From contig OX344753.2 in assembly GCA_947034885.2 (NCBI GenBank), positions 22,320,001 through 22,384,000 of the forward strand: a stretch of DNA of 64,000 nucleotides, in the 5' to 3' direction. Source of the stretch: Thuidium tamariscinum. Taxonomy: Eukaryota > Streptophyta > Bryopsida > Hypnales > Thuidiaceae. The stretch's first letter is position 1. Every line of letters begins with the position of its first letter. The notes under the pieces are model-generated. The model ran no database searches. It had not been told where the DNA came from and saw only the letters and a list, made by a program, of their open reading frames with translations. The translations under genes were made by a program, and so were the position numbers. Of this stretch, positions 35,455 to 46,703 are shown piece after piece.

Positions 35455-36192
35455 GCTCATAGTTATATGAAAATGCAAAAAATGTATTAAAAAAATAATT
35501 TTCAAACCTCATTTAGGCATAGTAGATCAACTTTTTTGGAAAAACTTAGGACTACAAAAAGTTGAAAAACCAAACTAAATTTTATCTCTACAAATTGGTT
35601 TGAGGTTTCAAAACTCCACCTAAAAGTTATAAATAAAATTCAGAAAAGGTGTTCAAAAATGTCCCCAATTGAAATTACCCTTCCAACTCCTCTTTGAAAT
35701 TTGTCCATAATTTTTGGATATAGTGTTGAAACCTCAAACCAATTTTTAGAGATAAAATTGAACTTGATTCTCTAACTTTTTGTAGTCCTAAGTTTTTTGA
35801 AAAAATGAGTTTCTACTTTGCCTAAATGAGGTCCAAAATTGATTCTTTAACACAATTTTTGTATTTTTACTAAGCTTTATGAGTGGCTTCATTTTTGTGA
35901 AAACAATTAAAAAGTTTTAATTGTGGAGAATTTTCTACTTGAATAAATGATTGTTATTCTTTTCTTTATACACCCCCTTCAAATTCTTGTCTAATATATA
36001 CAATATTCTTGTAGGAATACTAATTTTTAGCATTATAAAAATTCATAATTTATTCATATGTTGTCTAAATAATGTATTTTAGGGATTTTAGCTAGAGTAG
36101 TCTATTGACTTCTATAGGATCTAACAAGAAATTGGCAATTTTATAATAGGAACAATGTCCAATTGTATATTTGAACGCATTTAGATGTGTTT
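35455..36192 (+). repeat. Fold-back repeat element, copy 1
   Basis: An imperfect 325-bp palindrome (35507-35831) has arms beginning CCTCATTTAGGCA and ending TGCCTAAATGAGG. The arms also share CTTAGGACTACAAAAAGTT and AAATTGGTTTGAGGTTTC in inverted form. A 360-bp tail follows. The whole unit recurs in reverse at 45947-46703. It has no coding capacity. Confidence 0.85.
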
Positions 36193-37071
36193 ATTTTATA
36201 AGAATCTAAGAAAGTGTTGTAGTAATGATTTTTAATGTCAATCCTCTATCACAATTATTTGTAAATTATACATGCATGTGTAATGCATAATTTTTGTCAA
36301 TCATAACAAAATTTCATTTAAGTAATGAAATTGAAAAATGTATTTTTCAAATATTCAAAAATTAAATGTTTGGAAATTAATTAAGCTAAGACTAATCATT
36401 AAAGATATTAGAAGCTTAATATAAATAGTTTCTAATCATCAATTTGAATAGTAATAAAGATAAGAATGTCAAAAAGGTTGTACAATATTATACACCATTA
36501 ATAGGAGATGTAGGTTTGGTAGGAATTGACTTTTGGCATTTAAATAAGAAGCTCATGGAGGTCACTTCCCTTTGTATTTTGTAATCACATGCATTAATCA
36601 AATTTTTATTTGGGCTCTATTTATCTAGTAATTGTGATTAAATTAAGGGACATTTGTAGTAGAGAAAGCTATTTGGTCTTAATTTTATTCACCATATAGG
36701 TAATTATAAGCAAAAATCTAGTTTAATTCTTCATACACTAAAGTAGTTCCAAACTTTAGGAATTTTCTTTTGTTTGATAATGAAGGATTCTTGGATGAAT
36801 GTTTGGTGTAAAAAACATGCAATGTATATAAAAAGATTAGGATCAAACTAAGAAGCAACATTAAACAAACAAGAATTGATTGACTTCCTATATAAGCTAT
36901 AACTTCTTCAACAACCAAAATGTAATCACTGTGACTTTTGAAGTATTTTTTCTATTATTTCTATTTTTTAAAATTGTAAAGATGAAGTTGCACTTGAAGT
37001 GATCCTTTGAAGAATCAAGTTGGCCATCTTGTATTTAATTAGATTTATAGAAAAAACTATTGTGGTTTTTC
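36193..37071. other. AT-rich spacer, nothing recognised
   Basis: Only short low-complexity frames. No gene or repeat end could be supported. Confidence 0.35.
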
Positions 37072-38002
37072 TTAACCCCTAAAGGTCAGAGACTATGACT
37101 TCACCAAAAACACACCAAAACTGCCATGTCTACTTCAAGCACCAAATTTTTGAAAAAAACATTTTCAGACACATGTAACTGTAGGATCTTATATTACACT
37201 TGTGTGAAAAGATGTGGAAAAAATTTCAGAATTTTTCACCATATAGATTGCAAGATATTAGCATTTGAATTGACAAAAACCCTTTTTTTGTCCCTGCAAA
37301 AAAGCAGGCAGCTGCACTTCAGAAGGTCACATTTCTATGAAAAAATGTCCAAAATGGTTGCAACTCTTTGGAATCATGCTTCAATTCAAGTTGTCTACAT
37401 GCTTGAAAATTTTCATATCATTTGGAATTGTACAACATATAGGAAAAAAATAGTAAGTAGAAAGAAGTAGAAAATGTTTGAAAATACTAAATTGTGAACA
37501 ATTTATTTATAAAAATGAAAAATGAAAATCCCAATGGTTGTAATATTGTGACAAACAATCAACATCCAAATTTTTAATTTTTTTTCAAAAATATTTAAAA
37601 TTGAGGAAAATAAAGGCTTCCAAAGTTTATTTTAGAGTAGAGAATCCATAACTGCCCGCAAACTAAATCTCTTTATAACTTTTGTCTCATAAATCAAAAT
37701 GGAGTGATTCAAAGCTTTCTGCATACATGTACATCTAGAAAATCAATTTCAAATTTTTAATTTTGAAAAAAAAGTTTTTATAAAAAAATTTGGGGCTGCC
37801 CGCCGACCAATGAAAACTACATATCATGCAATAACTTTTTGACCATGTAGTCAAAAGTTATGAAAATTGTTGGGCCTTAAAGCTACTCCTCGAGCACATG
37901 TTGTGTGAAAATTTCAATGAAAAAAATAAAAACTCCATCCGTAGTGAGCTGCCCAAAATCGCTATGTTGCCAAAAAACGCAGTTTGGTCCTTTAGGGGTT
38001 AA
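37072..38002 (+). mobile_element. ~930-bp TTAA-flanked element (piggyBac-like ends), copy C
   Basis: Ends are TTAACCCCTAAAGGTC and GGTCCTTTAGGGGTTAA, with TTAA on both sides; length 931 bp. It is parallel to copies B and D. Shared internal blocks with D include TAGGATCTTATA, GTGGAAAAAATTTCAGAA, TCAAGTTG.CTACATG and CATATCATGCAATAACTTTTT. A 114-codon open frame at 37126-37470 overlaps a similar frame in D but looks like chance in low-complexity sequence. Confidence 0.75.
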
Positions 38003-38353
38003 AAATACCAAAATATAGGTAGTTTGGCATTTTAACAAAAAAACTCATTAGATTGGATGGATTAAACCAATGAAAGTATAAGCTTAGCTAGTAGATAGTG
38101 TTTTGATCCTTGAGTTGTACATCTTTGATACAATTTTCATTGTTTTAATAAAATCATTTTTTTTAGATTATGTCTTATGGACTTTCCTTTGGATTAATTT
38201 TTTCTTATTTTTGGAGTTCTCATCACATTATTATCAAATTGACATTTCATATTACACTTACTATTGAATGTAATTTTGAAAGGCTAAATTCAATAACTAT
38301 GTTATTTTCATAATGAAATTTAGTTGCCAACTTTCTACACCATTTTACATTAC
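38003..38353. other. AT-rich spacer between two related elements
   Basis: About 350 bp of AT-rich sequence without features separates copies C and D. Confidence 0.4.
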
Positions 38354-39308
38354 TTAACCCCTAAATGTATTTGACTATATTTTGCCAAAAATGCTCCAAA
38401 ATTGGCACTTCTAGTACAAGATCCAAATCTTAAAAGAAAAACACTTTAAGACAAATGGAATTGTAGGATCTTATAGTATGCTAGTTTGAGAATATGTGGA
38501 AAAAATTTCAGAAATTTTCAGCATGTAGATTGCAAGATAATAGTGCCTTTGAATTGTCAAAAACCCATTTTTTGTCCTTGCGAAAATGCAAGCAGCTGCA
38601 CTTCTATAGCTCACTTTTGTATGAAAAAAAGTCTAAAATGTTTTTTACTCTTTGGATTCATTCTTCTAGTCAAGTTGGCTACATGTCTAAAACATTTCAA
38701 ATCATTTGGAATTGTACAACATGTAAAAAAAATTAGTAAGTAGAAAGAAGTAGAAAATGATTCAAAATACTAAAATAGTAATAGTTAATTTGTGAAATTG
38801 AACATTTCTAATTCCAATGGTTGTAATGTTGTAATAGATAATCTTCACCTTATGTTTTTTTATTATTTTTCAAAAATATTAAAAATTGAGTAAAATAATG
38901 GACTTCAAAGTTTATTTTGGAGTAGAGATTCCATAACTTCCAACAAACTACCCTCAAACTAAAACTCTTATAACTTTCTTCTCATAAATCAAAATGGAAT
39001 GATTCAAATCTTTCCAAGTAGATAAAAATCTAAAGAACCAATTAAGAAATTTTGAAGTTTTAAAAAAGTGATTTTTGAAGAAGCTTTTTCAACTGCCCGG
39101 ATTGCTGCTGAGTAAGAAAAATCACATATCATGCAATAACTTTTTATCCATGTTGTCAAAAATTATGAAAATTGTTGGATATTCAAGATACTCTTTGGAC
39201 ACATGTTGTGTGAAAATTTCAAAGAAAATAAATAAAAATTCCATTTGTAGTGAGCTGCTTAAAATTGCTATGTTGCCAAAAAACACAATTTGAGCATTTA
39301 GTGGTTGA
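38354..39308 (+). mobile_element. ~930-bp TTAA-flanked element (piggyBac-like ends), copy D
   Basis: The left end is TTAACCCCTAAATG. The right end CATTTAGTGGTTGAA is the same terminus with two changes. Length 955 bp. Extensive blocks are shared with C, and with A in reverse (TTGCTATGTTGCCAAAAA, TCAAGTTGGCTACATG). A further GCATTTAGGGGTTAA end at 39442-39456 belongs to the same family and may be a nested fragment. Confidence 0.7.
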
Positions 39309-40370
39309 AGGCAACTAAAATAGGAAATTATAATAATTATTATATCAACAACCAAATTTTTTTTACATCTCATCATAGCTGAAGGAAGTGTTCAAAAACA
39401 CCTCTTTTTGGTTACAAAAACACACCTCTTTTTGGCTTGGTAGCATTTAGGGGTTAAGTGGTGAAGTAGCCACATTGTAATTTTTCTAGTGTCCAAAATG
39501 AAAAAATTGAAAAAATAAATCAATTGATAATTTTCTAACTATCAAAATACTTGTGAATAAAATACAAAAACATTGCACGTACATATTTGAAAACTCAATA
39601 AATACTTACAAAAACAACTAACTTTCTATATTGTATTTTTTATATCTAAAAGTTTTTTTTATCTTGATTTTCTTGCTTGAATTGTATTTTGTTGTTCATG
39701 TTCTAGGAGTGTATTTATTCTAATCTTGATCCATATACCAACTCTTTTTAATTTTCAACATATAAAATTTTGCTCTAAAATGTGTATAGATAAGTCACTA
39801 TTCATGGTGATTGGTGAATCCTTCCTTGCCTTCCCTCCCCTCCAATGCCAAAAATTAATAGCCATCTAATTGGGATATAATAAAAATATCTTCCCTCCAA
39901 AATGCTCATCGTAGTCGTTGATTTGTTTGGTTGATGGAAAAAAAGGCCGTCAATCTCCACCACTTGGAAGGACAATGAGGCCATTGTAGTTCAAAAATAG
40001 GGATTAGTGACCTCTCGTCTTTTCTTTGTATTTCTCCTTTTATCTTAGGCATGGCGCACCAAAGCTCTTCAAAGTGCAACATCAAAACTGTACCCATCAG
40101 CTTTGCTAGCCCACAAGATTACCGTTGCTTTGTGATCTTGGAGTTCAAGATGGAGATGTAACAATGTGATGAAATTTAAATGAAGAGATTCCTTGAGATT
40201 TCTTGAACATTTCTTGAGATTTTGCTAAAGAATTTTGTTGTTTAATTCTTTTTCTAGCGATGCAGAGGAGAATGTGGAATTAAGCTTAAAATCAATGAAA
40301 GAATCATTTTTGTGATGAGATTTATGGCACAGATTTAGGGTTGGAAGAGCCAATTTCTCAGAAGAGGAAA
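39309..40370. other. Spacer with one stray TTAA-type terminus
   Basis: A CACCTCTTTTTGG unit is repeated at about 39400 and 39424, followed by a family right terminus at 39442-39456. The rest, up to 40370, is AT-rich with no gene seen. Confidence 0.35.
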
Positions 40371-41456
40371 CTACTAGAAGAAAAACGTATTCCATGCAAC
40401 CAATTACAATGCAACTACATATCCTATGCAACTATTGTACAACTACAACCCTCTATATTTGCACCAAATTGACATTTATATTGTTGTAGTTGCAAAATAG
40501 TCGCAAAGTAGTTGCAAAATGAAGTTTAGAGTTTATAGGAATGAAAAAAAATCGTAAGGTATTCTACATCTAATGTTTATTACAGTTGTTGACTAGTATG
40601 TGTGCAACTATGCAACTATTGTGCAACTATTATGCAACTGTGCGACTTACGTGCAACTACAATGGAATTATGTCACTAGTTTTCAACTACTGGGCAACTA
40701 GCATTTAACTAGTTTTCAACTATCATGCAACTAGAATTCAACTAGTAAACAACTACATTACAACTAAGAAACAATTTGTATACAACTAGGAAACAACTAG
40801 GATTAAGTCTCATATCAATTCTCCCATATCAATTGTTAGGAGTATCATTAGATTAAACATATAAGAATCATAAGTTATAGCATTCTTGTATAATAAATTC
40901 TAATGATGAAAATCTATAATATTTCTATATTTTTTAGATTTCTACAACTTGTAGATGTCTATAGTTTATAGAAATCTATCAATAGTAAAAATCTAAAAAA
41001 TTGTAAAATTTTCTAAAGTAGTAAAATTTATCAATATAAATATTTGGATTGCTAATCTAAAAAAGAAGATAGATTAAAAATTTTGAAATCTACAAATCTA
41101 CAAATAATCTAGTTGCAAGCTTGTTACAAACCAGTTGTAAACAAGTTGCAAGCTAGTTGTAAGTCAGTCGCAAGCCAATTGCAAACTAGTTGTAAATGAG
41201 TTGTAAACCAATTGCAAAAGAGTTACGGCAATCAAGTTCCACATCATCAACCACGTTGGAAGAGTTCATCAACAAAGTTCTACAAAGGCTATTGGATGAG
41301 AAATTATTTTGCCATATTTTGCAAGTAGCTTGCAACTATTGCAACTTGTCCACTACAATTACAGTCTCTAAATTGTCACCTAGTTGCAAACACCCAATGC
41401 AACTACAAAACTAGTTGCAAACTGTAGTTGCAAAACCCCCTTGTTTTCTTCTAGTG
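40371..41456 (-). mobile_element. Non-autonomous EnSpm/CACTA-like element, copy 2
   Basis: The right end TTTTCTTCTAGTG (41444-41456) is the exact inverse of CACTAGAAGAAAA. The left end CTACTAGAAGAAAAA has a changed outer base. The body holds dense short repeats (GCAACTA, CAACTAG at about 40420-40800; AGTTGCAAACTAGTTG at about 41100-41420), as at 6.9-7.9 kb. The last 30 bp (GTAGTTGCAAAACCCCC) match copy 1. No transposase. Confidence 0.72.
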
Positions 41457-41641
41457 AACTAGGGTACTTATTAGATTTTCATGCTTTAGGTTTCCATTGC
41501 ATGCATTTTGAAATTATTTTTGTTATTTTGAATTTGGTAATGCATTGCATCACAAACTCAAAATCAACCTTTCTAGAGAACATAACATTCTAAAAGAGCT
41601 ACCTGAAAGCCATGAATATAGACCTGAGAGATGGAATTCTA
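41457..41641. other. AT-rich spacer
   Basis: No features seen. Confidence 0.3.
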
Positions 41642-41815
41642 AGTTCTTTAATTTTATGCATAATTATGAAGTAATGTTATGTTTGCAACATGATGTGCGG
41701 TTTTAATTTGATAAATTGCTTCAAAGATGAAACTTTGAGTTCTTTAATTTTGTGCATAATTACGAACTAATGTTATGTTTTGTAACGTCAAGTGTGATTT
41801 AGATTTACCATTATC
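41642..41815. repeat. Tandem duplication, about 96-bp unit, two copies
   Basis: AGTTCTTTAATTTTATGCAT (41642) recurs as AGTTCTTTAATTTTGTGCAT (41738). Both are followed by AATTA.GAA.TAATGTTATGTTT. The copies differ by several substitutions. Confidence 0.75.
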
Positions 41816-42560
41816 TCTTTTCAATTCATTCATTCATGAGTGTATTCACAAATTCCTCATTGCATATTAGGAGAATAAATAAATTGCTTCAAAATTTGTA
41901 GTAGCAACATTAATTTTGTGTTACAATGAAGAAAGTGCAACTTTTATAACTTTCTTGTTATGAAAATTTGGAGATTTTTGGATGTTCTTCTAGTATTGAA
42001 GGAAAGCATGTATTCTGGAAAAACTAAAAAATTAGGGCAAGGTGACAATGAAACAGAGGAGAATTTAATGCTTCTACTTTCCATTGACTAGGATTCAAAA
42101 TTGATAGGCCTTTACTAGAAATAGCTCAAGAAATTCTTTTTATTTAAACATTTGTAAGGTTATTTGGTTCAATAATAAATTTGAAGTTTTAGAACAAGTG
42201 TACCCTTTGGAGATTCTTTGAAATATTTTTTTTAATCAAATGCAAAAATGGCATGTGTGCTTAATTTAAAATTCATGTTGGATTTTCTATTCTTGGCACA
42301 ATTTATCACTATCCACTTTAAAGAAACATTTAGGAGTGAAGAGGATTCAAAAACTTATACACCACATTGGTAAAGCAAGGTGCAAAACAACCCATTCTCT
42401 TCATTCGAAGGGCCAAACCTAATTTCAATTTAATTTGATTAGTGTAGGGTTTTTCAAATCTCTATGTACACATCAATATATCTTGCAGTATAGCTTTTAC
42501 CCTCCTATATATGGAACAACCATTGTCATACAATGGTTCTCGCTTGTTTGAAAATACTTT
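41816..42560. other. AT-rich spacer
   Basis: A small hairpin (AACCATTG at 42518, CAATGGTT at 42531) is the only structure noted. No gene. Confidence 0.35.
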
Positions 42561-42629
42561 GCACATTGTCTTTTGAGTGGATAGAGTGGATAGTGAGGGA
42601 TATATTCCACCACTCAAAAGACAATGTGC
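42561..42629. repeat. Perfect 20-bp inverted repeat (hairpin)
   Basis: GCACATTGTCTTTTGAGTGG (42561-42580) is exactly inverted at 42610-42629 around a 29-nt loop. The surrounding sequence is not paired, so this is an isolated stem. It could be a MITE relic or a small hairpin RNA; nothing shows transcription. Confidence 0.85.
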
Positions 42630-43800
42630 TAAAAAAAACATTTGCATTTAAAAATTCCCCATCCCCTTTGGATTTAATTAATTAACTAAATTTTTTTGTT
42701 TTCAATTCAGTCCACCCACCCCCTCTTTATAATTTTGAGAAGGAATTAAAAAGACAAACAATATAGGACAATATTTGCTCCCATATCCCGTATCTGTTCC
42801 TCATATTTGTAACTATATTTGGTTTTCTATATTTGTACCATATTTGTTCATGTATCCATATCTCATCCTGTATTTGTATCTCAACTCGTATTTGTAATCA
42901 TATTTGGTATTCTATATTCATATTGTATCCGTATCTATACTTCATACCCCTAGATGGATGGTTGTGGATGTCGACCAACTGCTCCATCAATGGCCTTCCA
43001 ATTTTCTTGTCAAAAAGATCAACCGTAGGGAAGGGGCTTCCTCTTGATCAATGGCTATGCTTATTCAAGGAGGGGGGGGGGGGTTGGGGCCAAGATGCTA
43101 GCATCTTTTGCAAGGATTGTGAGGTTGGAAAATCAAAGAACATGTTGTAGTAAGTTTAGTACATTAAATTAAAGCCAAAGTAGTATGTCCTAGATGATTG
43201 CCATGTGCATGGGGACATCCAAATGGACCACTAATACTTTTATTCCCATTTTTTATTTTATGGAGGGGGGAGGAGGGAGGGGACGTTTTCATCAATCACT
43301 ATAGATAGTGACTATCTATGGTGTTTACAAACCGTGTCTTTTCTCCCCCCCCCCCTCCTCGTAAAGTCTGAAAAGATTTTTGTTGTGCACGTGGCACAAG
43401 TCTAGGGCCCAAGCAGTTATCGTGTTCCTTCATCTTCCTCGCCCCTCCTCACCTATGCAGTAGAATGGCTATAGACAGTCGCAAGGAAGTCGCATTTTTA
43501 ATATAATATGCATAAACATATACACAAAAATATATCAAATTACAATTTGGAAAAGTATTGAATTCATCATTATAGAAATATTGGTAATCTTGACTTTCAA
43601 CTTAAGAAGTTCACTGTGACAAATCCTTTATGTACAAGTTATCTTACTCATTGAAGTCCTATCATTTACATGAAGTTCAAAGTTATATAACTTAAATGAT
43701 ATTATATCATTCTACAAACATCTAAATCATTGTTGCTTGAATATTTGAAGAGACAATCTTATGTTCTACACAATGTGATTGCAAAATTATATAGTCAAAA
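42630..43800. other. Low-complexity spacer with TATCCATAT units and long G and C runs
   Basis: About 42770-42960 holds diverged units of CATATTTG, CGTATCTGT and ATCCATATC type. A G run of about 13 lies near 43072-43083, a G-rich tract at 43262-43283 and a C run of about 13 near 43345-43357. A 12-bp stem with a 3-nt loop lies at 43297-43323 (CACTATAGATAG). No gene was found. Confidence 0.5.
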
Positions 43801-43810
43801 TTGATGCATT

Positions 43811-44107
43811 TTATATTTCACAGACTGACCGTATTAAATGGTTAAATATTGAATTGGTGGTAGCATTTGGTGGAGCATTTGGTAGGTTTGAAGATATTGA
43901 TGCAATAATATGTGAAGGTTGCTTATGCAATATATGAATTATAAAAATGATTCCAACAATGTCAAGAATAAAACCTAAAACATTAAAACAGAAACGACCT
44001 TGATAAGATAATGTTGGAAATCTATCTACAGCTTCCAAAAATGGTAGTAACATTCCAATAAAAAAAATGGGATTAAAAAGAGTAAACCTAAAATACAAGT
44101 AAGCCAT
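43811..44107 (-). other. Hydrophobic open frame, 98 codons, doubtful
   Basis: Two strongly hydrophobic stretches (residues about 5-24 and 43-60) separated by a short charged loop would make two membrane helices. AT-rich sequence produces Phe/Ile/Leu-rich frames by chance and the frame overlaps no recognisable gene. Kept only as a note. Confidence 0.15.
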
Positions 44108-44409
44108 TCTTCATTGAAACAATTGGCATTAGACATTGTCTTCTAAAAATTTCTTTGACATTAAAGATTTCATTCAATGAACTCATAATTGCTCTAGAAT
44201 ATACGAGAAGCTTAAGTTTTTTTTAAATTTATATACTTATATTGTCTTGTTATTTATCTAAATTTTTTACTAAGCTTGAAAGCAAGATCAGTGTTTCATC
44301 ATGTAAATGTATTGTAAGTAGTTATTACCTCTTCTGGGTGCATTCTTCCAAAAGAGGCAATAACTCCACTGTAATCATATTTAAAAAATTTCCATGAGGG
44401 ATGGGATTA

Positions 44410-44880
44410 AGATGTTGAAATTAAAAAAAATTTGGGTGCACAATCAACTAGCGTTGAAGACACTGTAAGAGATGACGCAGATCTTCTTTGGGTATACAAA
44501 TCCAGGGTCACGGTTAGCGGATCTCGGTCACCAAAGACTTGCAACGACATTGGAGGAAGCTCGCAAAGGAACGGACATCAACTACAACATTGCTAGTAAG
44601 GCTCTCAATTTTTTTTTACTGCATGCATTCATCAGTGTATTGATTCATTGTTAATAATGCTATTGTTGTTGCAGATGTTACGCTTAGTGAGGGTGTTCCA
44701 AGCACTACGAGGTCATCGTTATAGATGACGATGACGATGTCAACAATGACCTTCCATTGTGGCAAGAGGACAATGGTGCAGGAACTTCTGGTGAAGCCTC
44801 ATGATCATATGATGATGTCCCAATGTTCATACCTGTAGCTTATTCTAAGGAAGATAGGTTAGTTAGTTTTAGGCTGTAGT
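44410..44880 (+). pseudogene. Coding-like relic, possibly transposase-derived
   Basis: In a very AT-rich spacer this patch is GC-richer and coding-like. The frame at 44472-44597 reads GSRLADLGHQRLATTLEEAR and is followed by GT- and AG-like borders (44597 and about 44672). A later frame reads VIVIDDDDDVNNDLPLWQED before stopping near 44806. The acidic C-terminal tail with a Trp resembles the ends of some domesticated or hAT-type transposases, but no catalytic motif is visible. Identity is a guess. Confidence 0.3.
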
Positions 44881-45946
44881 GGTAATATTGAAGTGCTAGA
44901 GACATGATTAGTATAGGAGGGAGGGGGGTAGTCCTCCTTCAAGACTTTGACAGCCAACAACCTATTGGCACATGTTAAAAATTAAATTTTTAATATATTT
45001 TTGTGAAAAATAACTTGAGAGTAACTATCTACTCTAAATACAAACTACATAAACTTCTAGATTAAAAAAAAAAGGAGTATATTTTAGAAAGGTCTTATAA
45101 GTACCTAGATTTGAAGGCCAAAAAGAAATCTAGAAAGATTCTAGTCTACCAATCAATTATGTGAGTTAGAGTGTATTTAGGTCACATTAGAGAGGAGATA
45201 CATTGAATATTGTTGGATTTCTTTACTTTTATTTTTTATAATATGACCAAATTTATATTTATATAAATCAAAAGTCACTCTCACTTATGAACATTACAAT
45301 ATTGATATGTAAATCTATTATTCTTGATATAAATGGTTGCAATGAAGAAGTGATGATATCAAAAAATAATGAATCTCTTTACTTTCATTTTAGAGTTTTA
45401 ACCAAAGATTTATTTAATTTTGAAGGCGCACTTTTTCAAAGATATCATTTTTTGAATGTGTAGAATTTGGTTGAAATACAAACTATGATCTTCCAATTTG
45501 ACCATTCAATGATTTTCTAATTTTGACAAAATATCCCTACTTCAATTGAGAATACAATTGTACAGTTAATTTCTACTTTATTTTGTTGGTATCAATCTTG
45601 ATAAAAAGAAATGCTTGAATGCATGTAGCTACAATATTCAAAGCATTTAATGGTTAAAGACATATTATAATTCATTCTTCTATTGAAAAGACTACCAATG
45701 GATTATACCCATCCTAAAATTTATTTATTTTTTCTAATTTTATTCTCTCTAATTTATATCTATTTTTTTTAATCAGTAAATTTTTAGTATACTATTCACA
45801 TAAATGGAATGATTCAAGATATAAATCTAGGCTAAAGTAGATCCAAATCATTTATGAATTTTTCTTTCAAATGAATGCATAAAATGCATCCATGCTTTAA
45901 TTCACATGGTTTTCTATTTTTTTGCAAAGTGCCCTTCTCTAAGTAA
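44881..45946. other. AT-rich spacer, nothing recognised
   Basis: No coding or repeat boundary could be supported. Confidence 0.35.
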
Positions 45947-46703
45947 TTACACCTAAATGCGTTCAAATATACAATTTGACATTGTTCCTATCATAAAATT
46001 GTCAATTTCTTGTTGGATCTTATAGAAGTCAATAAACTACTTTAGCTCAAATCCCTAAAATACATTATTTAGACAACATATGAATAAATTATGAATTTTC
46101 ACAATGCTAAAAATTAGTGTTCCCACAAGAATATTGTATATATTAGACAAGAATTTGAAGGAGGAATGGAGGATGTATAAAGAAAAGAATAACAATCATT
46201 TATTCAAGTAGAAAATTCTCCACAATTATAATTGTACCACATTCAAAACTTTTTAATTGTTTTCTCAAAAATGAAGCCACTCATAAAGTTTAGTAAAAAC
46301 ACAAAAATTGTGTTAAGGAATAAATTTTGGACCTCATTTAGGCAAAATAGAAACTCATTTTTTCAAAAAACTTAGGACTACAAAAAGTTGGAGAATCAAG
46401 TTCAATTTTATCTCTAAAAATTGGTTTGAGGTTTCAACACTAAACCCAAAAGTTATGGATAAATTTCAAAGAGGAGTGGGAAGGGTAATTTCAATTAGGG
46501 ACATTTTTGAACACCTTTTCTGAATTTTATTTATAACCTTTAGGTGGAGTTTTGAAACCTCAAACCAATTTTTGGAAATAAAATTTAGTTTGGTTTTTCA
46601 ACTTTCTGTAGTTCTAAGTTTTTCCAAAAAAATTGGTCTACTATGCCTAAATGAGGTTTGAAGTTTGTTTTCTTAATACATTTTTTGCATTTTCACATAG
46701 CTA
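45947..46703 (-). repeat. Fold-back repeat element, copy 2 (inverted)
   Basis: Reverse-oriented counterpart of 35455-36192. The 325-bp palindrome lies at 46332-46656 with arms CCTCATTTAGGCA and TGCCTAAATGAGG. The tail at 45947-46330 matches in reverse (CTAAATGCGTTCAAATATAC, CCCTAAAATACATTATTTAG). The palindrome has the same length in both copies, so it is a property of the family. Confidence 0.85.

Noticed and set aside
37126-37470. 114-codon frame, with a related frame at 38486-38743
   Set aside because: Both lie in copies of the TTAA family at the same place, but the reading frames are disrupted in the other copies and no protein motif is seen. Treated as chance frames in repeated sequence.
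43811-44107. Two-helix hydrophobic protein
   Set aside because: AT-rich DNA gives Phe/Ile/Leu-rich frames easily; there is no start context, homologue or neighbouring exon.
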